The notes beneath the pieces are model-generated. The model made no database searches and was not told the origin of the DNA. It saw only the letters and a program-made list of their open reading frames with translations. A stretch of 9,543 nt of DNA, taken from positions 1 to 9,543 of the forward strand of contig CANPNN010000041.1 in NCBI GenBank assembly GCA_947575475.1, written 5' to 3'. The position numbers and the translations under genes were made by a program. Below, one piece after another: positions 1 through 4,724 of this stretch (position 1 is its first letter; the number at the start of each line of letters is the position of its first letter). The DNA is from an uncultured Pseudoflavonifractor sp. GTDB lineage: Bacteria; Bacillota_A; Clostridia; Oscillospirales; Oscillospiraceae.

Positions 1-1828
1 CCAGGCTGGCCTTCACCGCCTCGGCGGAGCCCTGGACGTCGGCCTTGACGATGATGTTCAGGTTCTTCATCTCCCCCTGCTGGATCTGGGAGAAGAGGTC
101 CTCCAGGGTGACCTTCCCGGCGGGGGCGGCAGCGGCAGCCTTCTGGTCGGCCTTTCTCTGCTCGGCCAGCTCACGGGCCATCCGCTCGTCGGCCACGGCG
201 TGGAAGTCGTCGCCGGCGGAGGGGACCTCGGCCATGCCGATGATCTCCACGGGGACCGAGGGGCCGGCCTGGGTGACCTTCTCGCCGGAGGCGGTGGTCA
301 TGGCCCGGACACGGCCCACGGCGGTGCCGGCGATGATCACATCCCCCTGGTTCAGGGTGCCGTTCTGGACCAGGAGGGTGGCCACGGGGCCACGGCCCTT
401 GTCCAGACGGGCCTCCACCACCGCGCCGTGGGCGGTGCGGTCGGGGTTGGCCTTCAGCTCCTTCACGTCGGCGGTGAGGGTGACCATCTCCAGCAGGTTG
501 TCGACGCCCATGCCGGTCTTGGCGGAGATGGGGCAGATGATGGTCTCGCCGCCCCATTCCTCGGGGACCAGCTCGTACTCGGTGAGCTGCTGCTTGATCC
601 GCTCGGGGTTGGCCTCGGGCTTATCCATCTTGTTGATGGCCACGATGATGGGGACGCCGGCGGCCTTGGCGTGGTTGATGGACTCCACGGTCTGGGGCAT
701 GATGCCGTCGTCGGCGGCCACCACCAGGATGGCGATGTCGGTGATCATGGCGCCCCGGGCCCGCATGGCGGTAAAGGCCTCGTGGCCGGGGGTGTCCAGG
801 AAGGTGATGGGCTTGCCGTTCACCTCCACCTGATAGGCGCCGATGTGCTGGGTGATGCCGCCGGCCTCCCCCTCGGTGACACGGGTGTTGCGGATATAGT
901 CCAGCAGGGAGGTCTTGCCGTGGTCCACGTGGCCCATGACCACCACCACGGGGGCCCGGGGCTTCAGGTCCTCGGCCCGGTCCTCGCTGACGTCAATGAG
1001 CCGCTCCTCGATGGTGACGATGATCTCCTTCTCCACCTTGCAGCCCATCTCCTCGGCGATGATGGCGGCGGTGTCGAAGTCGATGACGTCGCTCATGGCG
1101 GCCATGACCCCGTTCTTCATCAGGGTCTTGACCACCTCGGCGCCCGTCTTCTTCATCCGGGAGGCCAGCTCGCTCACGGCGATCTCGTCGGGGATCTTCA
1201 CGGTGACGGGGGCCTTCTTGGCGATCTCCAGCTGGAGCTTACGCATCTTCTCCTGCTCCTCCTGGCGGCGCTTGTTGCCGCCGAAGCTGCTGGCCCGGCG
1301 CTGCTGGGCGCCCCGGTTGCGGAACTTCTCCCGGCCCGCGTCCATCTGCTTGGTCTTGGAGGAGGCGATGCGCTCCAGCTTCTCGTCGTACTTGTCCAGG
1401 TTCACCCCGCCGCCCTTCCGGGTGTCCACCACCCGCTTTTCGGGGACCCGGGTGGCGGGACGCTGGAGGGTGGGCTGCTGGGGCTTTGGCTGGGGGGCGG
1501 CCTGGGGCTGGGCGGGGGCCGCCGCTTTGGGGGCGGCGGGCTCGGCCTTGGCATCCGCCTTCTCCTGGGCGGCAGGCTTGGGGGCCTCCGCCGGTTTGGG
1601 GGCCTCGGGGGCCTTGGGTTCATGGTAGACGTCGGCGAAGATGCTCTCGATGCTCTCTACCTGGTTGTGCTGGGTCAGATGCTCGAAGATGAGGGAGAGC
1701 TGACGCTCATCCAGGGCTGTGCCGGCGCTTTTGGGAGCGGTGGAGTAGCGGTTCAGGATCTCTGTGACCTCTTTGGCGCTGATCCCGAAATCCTTGGCTA
1801 CCATGCTTGTCGTATACTTGATAAGCAA
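1..1828 (-). CDS. infB: Translation initiation factor IF2, C-terminus cut by window edge
   Basis: IF2 is the GTPase that places initiator fMet-tRNA in the 30S P site and promotes 50S joining. About 609 residues are visible. In order they are: an N-terminal helical segment ([19 protein letters not shown], from about residue 3); an Ala/Pro/Lys-rich linker at about 67-130; an Arg/Lys-rich helix at about 170-205; the IF2_N domain at about 207-265; the GTPase domain with GHVDHGKT (299-306), DTPGHEAF and NKMD; domain II; and the start of domain III. The rest of domain III and the fMet-tRNA-binding C2 domain lie beyond position 1. The start is TTG at 1828: AGGAGG sits 8 nt upstream, and the resulting LIKY... 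N-terminus matches the usual IF2 beginning. The in-frame ATG at 1804 has no nearby ribosome binding site. It is the last visible gene of the nusA operon, 115 nt after ylxQ. Identity is certain; only the start carries slight doubt. Confidence 0.98.
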   Translation of the reverse strand, partial: MLIKYTTSMVAKDFGISAKEVTEILNRYSTAPKSAGTALDERQLSLIFEHLTQHNQVESIESIFADVYHEPKAPEAPKPAEAPKPAAQEKADAKAEPAAPKAAAPAQPQAAPQPKPQQPTLQRPATRVPEKRVVDTRKGGGVNLDKYDEKLERIASSKTKQMDAGREKFRNRGAQQRRASSFGGNKRRQEEQEKMRKLQLEIAKKAPVTVKIPDEIAVSELASRMKKTGAEVVKTLMKNGVMAAMSDVIDFDTAAIIAEEMGCKVEKEIIVTIEERLIDVSEDRAEDLKPRAPVVVVMGHVDHGKTSLLDYIRNTRVTEGEAGGITQHIGAYQVEVNGKPITFLDTPGHEAFTAMRARGAMITDIAILVVAADDGIMPQTVESINHAKAAGVPIIVAINKMDKPEANPERIKQQLTEYELVPEEWGGETIICPISAKTGMGVDNLLEMVTLTADVKELKANPDRTAHGAVVEARLDKGRGPVATLLVQNGTLNQGDVIIAGTAVGRVRAMTTASGEKVTQAGPSVPVEIIGMAEVPSAGDDFHAVADERMARELAEQRKADQKAAAAAPAGKVTLEDLFSQIQQGEMKNLNIIVKADVQGSAEAVKASL

Positions 1829-1836
1829 ATAAACTA

Positions 1837-1842
1837 CCTCCT
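1837..1842 (-). promoter_or_regulatory. infB ribosome binding site supporting a TTG start
   Basis: On the minus strand a perfect AGGAGG lies 8 nt before the TTG at 1828. The first in-frame ATG (1804) is 32 nt away, too far for this site. This decides the non-ATG start for infB. Confidence 0.85.
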
Positions 1843-1856
1843 ACTGGGGGCCTGCA

Positions 1857-1898
1857 CCAATGAGAAAAGGGGAGAGGGGTCTCCCCCTTTCTGATTGG
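1857..1898 (-). other. Stable hairpin in the ylxQ-infB gap
   Basis: An 11-bp stem (1865-1875 with 1880-1890, one G-U wobble in minus-strand RNA) closes a four-base loop of Cs in the mRNA. It extends outward by two pairs (1863-1864 with 1891-1892), one G/G mismatch, and five more pairs (CCAAT at 1857-1861 with ATTGG at 1894-1898). Only four U residues occur at its 3' side, and these are within the stem, so it is a poor terminator. It ends 14 nt before the infB ribosome binding site. It may affect mRNA processing or infB translation; the function is inferred. Confidence 0.7.
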
Positions 1899-1925
1899 AA
1901 CAAGCCCGGTCGATTGAACGTTTCC

Positions 1926-1939
1926 TGATATCGATATCA
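1926..1939. repeat. 14-bp perfect palindrome TGATATCGATATCA
   Basis: The sequence equals its own reverse complement and contains two tandem GATATC units. It starts 4 nt after the ylxQ stop codon, between ylxQ and infB. It could be a protein-binding site or a chance palindrome; no function is assigned. Confidence 0.6.
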
Positions 1940-1943
1940 TGCT

Positions 1944-2393
1944 TCATTGCGGTGTTTTCTCTTGGGGCGGCGGGGCCCAGGGCTTACGCCGCGCCGATTG
2001 GGCCGCCCGTTCCCGCTGCCGGGTCTCCCGGCGGCGGCGCAGGGTCTTTTCCGCCTTGTGGTCCAGCCGTTGGCGGATCTCCGGATCCACGGCTTCCAGC
2101 TTTTTGACGGCGGCGTTGGCAAGCCCGATATCGGTGAGGGCCAGGATGGCGCAGCTTCCGCGGCCCACGGCCCCGCCCAGCTCGGCCTTGGCGAGGGGGA
2201 CGGGGAGGAGGGGGCAGCCGCCCTCTCCGCTCAGGGCTTCGGCGTGGCGGCGGGTGCGGTCTCCGGCGTCGGAGGCCAGGAGAAGGACCCGGGCCTTGTG
2301 GGCTTTGGCGGCGGCGGAGACGCTCTCCTCCCCCACTTCAGCCTTGCCCGCTTTCCGGGCGATGCCCAGTAGGCCAATGAGGCCGTTATCCAT
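1944..2393 (-). CDS. rplGA: L7Ae-like RNA-binding protein with basic C-terminal extension
   Basis: This is a member of the ribosomal L7Ae/L30e/YlxQ family, whose relatives bind kink-turn RNA. Residues 1-100 carry the family pattern: GLIGLLGIARKAGKAEVGEE at about 4-23, a hydrophobic strand ARVLLLASDAG at 34-44, then CAILALTDIGLANAAVKKL at 81-99. The family is usually about 100 residues, but this protein is 149. Residues 101-149 form a tail rich in Arg and Lys (for example LRRRRETRQRER) that ends in Pro-rich sequence. The ATG at 2393 overlaps the rnpM stop by 8 nt, suggesting translational coupling. A GTG at 2402 in the same frame is also possible and lies nearer a GGAGGAG, giving three extra residues. 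The gene sits in the standard position between rnpM and infB. The family is certain; the role of the tail is unknown. Confidence 0.93.
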   Translation of the reverse strand: MDNGLIGLLGIARKAGKAEVGEESVSAAAKAHKARVLLLASDAGDRTRRHAEALSGEGGCPLLPVPLAKAELGGAVGRGSCAILALTDIGLANAAVKKLEAVDPEIRQRLDHKAEKTLRRRRETRQRERAAQSARRKPWAPPPQEKTPQ

Positions 2394-2661
2394 CGGCGTC
2401 ACCCGCTTTCATCTGCTCCTCCAGCGCCTGCCACACCTCGTCGGGGAGGGGGGCGGAGAAGGCGCGTTCCAGGGCGCGGGACTTGCGGACCTTTTTCAGG
2501 CACTCCGGGTCGGGGCAGACATAGGCCCCACGGCCGGGCTTTTTTCCCCGGAAGTCCAGGGAGACCTCTCCTTCAGGAGAGCGCACCACCCGGATGAGTT
2601 CCGGCTTGGGCTTATGCTCCCGACAGCCAAGGCATTGGCGGACGGGGATCTTTTTCGGCAC
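2386..2661 (-). CDS. rnpM: RnpM/YlxR family RNA-binding protein (RNase P modulator)
   Basis: This small 91-residue protein belongs to the YlxR family (DUF448). The B. subtilis member binds RNase P RNA and modulates its activity. Family signatures are visible: RQCLGC with Cys10 and Cys13, KPELIRVVRSPEG at 19-31, GKKPGRGAYVC at 39-49, a second Cys pair (Cys49 and Cys54), and the basic helix LKKVRKSRALERAF at 55-68. The start is GTG at 2661 with AAAGGAGG centred about 10 nt upstream. It overlaps the following L7Ae-like gene at its stop codon. It is separated from nusA by an unusually long 136-nt gap that holds an inverted repeat. Identity is firm; the RNase P role rests on family knowledge. Confidence 0.96.
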   Translation of the reverse strand: MPKKIPVRQCLGCREHKPKPELIRVVRSPEGEVSLDFRGKKPGRGAYVCPDPECLKKVRKSRALERAFSAPLPDEVWQALEEQMKAGDADG

Positions 2662-2693
2662 GTGGACCGCCTCCTTTCAGAGTGTGGAAAGTT

Positions 2694-2795
2694 AAAAATG
2701 AAAAGAGAAACGTTGTAGCGTCCGGCGCAGCCGGGCTATTTCCAATGAGCGGACGTTGGCCGCGGCAGGGGACAGCTTTTTCACTTTTCATTTTT
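2694..2795. repeat. Inverted-repeat element between nusA and rnpM
   Basis: Two 17-nt arms, AAAAATGAAAAGAGAAA (2694-2710) and TTTCACTTTTCATTTTT (2779-2795), are inverted copies with 16 of 17 positions matching. A second nested pair lies inside: CGTCCG (2719-2724) with CGGACG (2750-2755). The AT-rich arms contrast with the GC-rich core and surrounding genes. The arrangement looks like a small non-coding palindromic repeat or MITE-like element inserted in the operon. No target-site duplication is evident, and no coding potential is seen. In mRNA it could fold into one long hairpin. The mobile origin is inferred. Confidence 0.6.
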
Positions 2796-2797
2796 CC

Positions 2798-3931
2798 TTA
2801 TTCCTCTTCCTCCGCGATCAGGTCCTCGTCCTCGTCTGCGTCCTCGGGGGCGGAGGCGGGCTTGATGTCGATCTTGAAGCCGGTGAGGCGGGCGGCGAGG
2901 CGGGCGTTCTGGCCCTCCTTGCCGATGGCCAGGGAGAGCTGGTCGTCGGGAACGATGACCCGGCAGTCCTTCTCTCCTACAGTGGTGACCGAGATCACGT
3001 CGGCGGGGGCCAGGGCGGCGTGGACATACTCGGCCGGGTCCTCTGACCACTTGATAATATCCACTTTTTCGCCTTTGAGTTCCTCTACGATATTATTTAC
3101 CCGCTGGCCCTTGGGGCCGACGCAGGCGCCGATGGGATCCACATTGGGATCGGCGGACCAGACTGCCAGCTTGGTGCGGCTGCCCGCCTCCCGGGCGATG
3201 GATTTGACCTCCACAGTGCCGTCGTAGATCTCGGGCACCTCCAGCTCAAAAAGCCGCTTCACAAGGCCGGGATGGGTCCGGGAGATGAGCACCTGGGGAC
3301 CGCGGGTGGCGTTGCGGACCTCCACCACATAGACCTTGATGCGCATACCCTCCATATAGGTTTCGCCCTTCACCTGCTCGCCGGGGGCCAGGTAGGCCTC
3401 AGTAAACTCGCTGCCCGAGGTGATGCGCAGGGAGGCGCCGCCGGTCCGGGGGTCCACGCGGGTCACAAGGCCGGTGACGATCTCATGTTCCTTGGAGGAG
3501 AACTCGCTGAAGATCATGCCCCGCTCCGCCTCCCGCATACCCTGGATGATGACCTGGCGGGCGGTGCCGGCGGCGATGCGGCCAAAGTCCCGGGTCTTGA
3601 TCTCAAAGGAGATCACATCCCCCAGCATGGCTTTGGGCAGCTTGGCCTGGGCCTCCTCCAGAGAGATCTCGGTGGCGGGATTGTCCACCGTCTCCACCAC
3701 ATCCTTTTTCAGGTACATGCGCACGGTGCCCTTTTCCTCGTTGGCGTCCACCATCACGTTGTCCCCGGCCTCGGGGTGGTCCTTCTTGTAGGCGGACACC
3801 AGGGCCAGAGTGATCTTTTCCAGCATATAGCTTTTGGGGATGCCCCGCTCCTTCTCGATGAGGTCGATGGCGGTAAAGAACTCGGCCACGTCCAGTTCAT
3901 GGGACTGGGGGGCCTGATTTTTTCTCGGCAT
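2798..3931 (-). CDS. nusA: Transcription termination/antitermination factor NusA
   Basis: NusA binds RNA polymerase and nascent RNA to control pausing, intrinsic termination and antitermination. The protein is 377 residues, close to the Firmicutes length, and lacks the C-terminal acidic repeats of proteobacterial NusA. Visible parts are: the RNA-polymerase-binding N-terminal domain (about 10-125); an S1 domain (about 135-215); KH1 with GPKG at 272-275 inside DPIGACVGPKGQRV; KH2 with GKEG at 337-340 inside AIGKEGQNARLAARL; and a short acidic tail rich in Glu and Asp (363-377). The start is ATG at 3931 with AAAGGAG about 10 nt upstream. An in-frame ATG at 3994 would add a 21-residue basic stretch overlapping rimP and is rejected. 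It follows rimP by 16 nt and is co-transcribed with it. The leader hairpin upstream of rimP suggests autoregulation. Confidence 0.98.
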   Translation of the reverse strand: MPRKNQAPQSHELDVAEFFTAIDLIEKERGIPKSYMLEKITLALVSAYKKDHPEAGDNVMVDANEEKGTVRMYLKKDVVETVDNPATEISLEEAQAKLPKAMLGDVISFEIKTRDFGRIAAGTARQVIIQGMREAERGMIFSEFSSKEHEIVTGLVTRVDPRTGGASLRITSGSEFTEAYLAPGEQVKGETYMEGMRIKVYVVEVRNATRGPQVLISRTHPGLVKRLFELEVPEIYDGTVEVKSIAREAGSRTKLAVWSADPNVDPIGACVGPKGQRVNNIVEELKGEKVDIIKWSEDPAEYVHAALAPADVISVTTVGEKDCRVIVPDDQLSLAIGKEGQNARLAARLTGFKIDIKPASAPEDADEDEDLIAEEEE

Positions 3932-3947
3932 AGCTTTTCTTCTCCTT

Positions 3948-4403
3948 TCAGACCCGGACGTAGAGACGCGTCTGGGCGATGTCTTTTTTCTCAAATGTGA
4001 GCTCCCCGGAGGGAGCGGTGATGGTCACATTTCCGTCGGCAAAGGCGGCGAGCTTCCCCACCCAGTCCTTGCGTCCGTCCTTGGGGCGGTAGAGCCGCAC
4101 CTCCACCTCGCTGCCCAGGAAGGCTGCAAAGTGTTCGGGCTTTTTCAGGGCCCGGTCGGCCCCGGCGGAGGACACCTCGAAGGTGTAGCTGCCCTCGATG
4201 GGATCGGCCCGGTCCAGAAGGTCGGAGACGGGGCGGGAGACGGCCTCGCAGTCGTCGATGGATATGCCGCCGGGCTTGTCGATATAGAGCCGGAGATACC
4301 AGACCCCGGCTTCCTTTACATACTCCACGTCCCAAAGACTGCAGCCCTTTTCCTCTACGACGGGCCGGGCCAGGGCCTCCACTGTGTCGGTCACCTTTGC
4401 CAT
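3948..4403 (-). CDS. rimP: Ribosome maturation factor RimP
   Basis: RimP is an assembly factor for the 30S subunit, acting in the cytoplasm early in 16S rRNA folding. The product is 151 residues, the normal length. The N-terminal alpha/beta domain includes the family pattern around CSLWDVEYVKEAGVWYLRLY (20-39), IDDCEAVSRPVSDLLD, and FEVSSAGADRALKKPEHF, where SSPG-x-DRPL is usual and two prolines are alanines here. The C-terminal SH3-like barrel spans about 87-151. The start is ATG at 4403 with GAGGTGGAG ending 7 nt upstream. The in-frame ATG at 4454 lies in the leader hairpin and is rejected. It is the first gene of the operon, about 76 nt from the predicted transcription start. Confidence 0.96.
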   Translation of the reverse strand: MAKVTDTVEALARPVVEEKGCSLWDVEYVKEAGVWYLRLYIDKPGGISIDDCEAVSRPVSDLLDRADPIEGSYTFEVSSAGADRALKKPEHFAAFLGSEVEVRLYRPKDGRKDWVGKLAAFADGNVTITAPSGELTFEKKDIAQTRLYVRV

Positions 4404-4433
4404 GCGGTCGCTCCACCTCTTTTTCCATGAAAA

Positions 4434-4457
4434 AGAGTGAGGGGAAAACCTCACTCT
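4434..4457 (-). terminator. Leader hairpin with U-tract, candidate attenuator of the rimP-nusA operon
   Basis: On the minus strand a perfect 9-bp stem AGAGTGAGG / CCTCACTCT encloses the six-base loop TTTTCC. The stem's last T starts a run of five more Ts (complement of 4430-4434, overlapping the stem end). It lies inside the leader, about 22-46 nt after the predicted start and 30 nt before the rimP ATG, so it is upstream of all the genes it could control. A short stem with a brief U-tract is what a NusA-dependent terminator looks like. In B. subtilis such a leader terminator mediates NusA autoregulation (established knowledge). The same mechanism here is inferred. Confidence 0.7.
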
Positions 4458-4485
4458 ACCATACTGACCTTAACTTACTGCACAC

Positions 4486-4514
4486 AGTATACCACGGAAC
4501 GGCTTCCATTGCAA
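4486..4514 (-). promoter_or_regulatory. Sigma-A promoter of the rimP-nusA-rnpM-rplGA-infB operon
   Basis: Reading the minus strand, the -35 box is TTGCAA (4509-4514), the spacer is exactly 17 nt, and the -10 box is TATACT (4486-4491). TGG precedes the -10 box (extended -10). A/T tracts lie just upstream. The predicted start is the A at about 4479, giving a leader of about 76 nt before the rimP ATG. Confidence 0.85.
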
Positions 4515-4542
4515 GGGGTTTTTGGGAAAAAACGGGCGGTGG

Positions 4543-4557
4543 GCGCACACGGTGCGC
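4543..4557. repeat. Dyad GCGCAC-ACG-GTGCGC between divergent promoters
   Basis: Two perfect 6-nt inverted arms are separated by three bases. They lie 28 nt upstream of the operon -35 box and 39 nt upstream of the surface-gene -35 box. The position suits a shared operator, but 6-nt GC-rich arms can occur by chance in this genome. The function is not established. Confidence 0.45.
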
Positions 4558-4596
4558 AGGGATATTTGGAAAGGTGAGATTATTGCCAATACCCTC

Positions 4597-4625
4597 TTGA
4601 AAACAAAAACAAGAAGTGCTAAAAT
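4597..4625 (+). promoter_or_regulatory. Sigma-A promoter of the S-layer homology protein gene
   Basis: The -35 box is TTGAAA (4597-4602), the spacer is 17 nt, and the -10 box is TAAAAT (4620-4625) preceded by TGC (extended -10). Transcription is predicted to begin at about 4631-4633, some 92 nt before the preferred start codon at 4725. Confidence 0.8.
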
Positions 4626-4724
4626 CATCCACATATAGAGAAGAAAATGAGGGAAAAGGGATGTTCCATTAGAGTTACATCATTTTTGAAGGGTCTTAAA
4701 ACTGCATGGAAGGGAAGCAAGAAC

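Larger units (their letters stand above)
4404..4724. other. Divergent intergenic region between rimP and the S-layer protein gene
   Basis: This 321-nt stretch holds no credible gene. It contains the operon leader and promoter (minus strand), the promoter of the surface-protein gene (plus strand), and 82 nt between the two -35 boxes. Those 82 nt carry a dyad at 4543-4557 and a smaller one, TATTG-C-CAATA, at 4581-4591. The right-hand part (about 4632-4724) is the 5' leader of the surface-protein gene if ATG 4725 is the start. Confidence 0.8.

Noticed and set aside
45..833. Plus-strand open frame opposite the infB GTPase domain
   Set aside because: It is Ser/Ala/Arg/Met-rich antisense translation of conserved infB codons, with no ribosome site or recognisable domain.
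200..1894. Long plus-strand open frame (564 codons) opposite infB
   Set aside because: It lies antisense to a certain infB gene, is made of repetitive Gly, Leu, His and Asp, has no family pattern, and is explained by third-position GC bias of infB.
3932..3994. NusA start at ATG 3994
   Set aside because: It would overlap rimP and add a basic, non-conserved stretch; ATG 3931 has a good ribosome site and gives the normal NusA N-terminus.
3272..4000. Plus-strand open frame opposite nusA
   Set aside because: Its His/Gly/Leu/Asp-rich composition is the typical antisense shadow of a GC-rich gene; nusA on the other strand is unambiguous.
4404..4454. RimP start at ATG 4454
   Set aside because: This codon lies in the leader hairpin without a ribosome site; ATG 4403 has one and matches RimP length.
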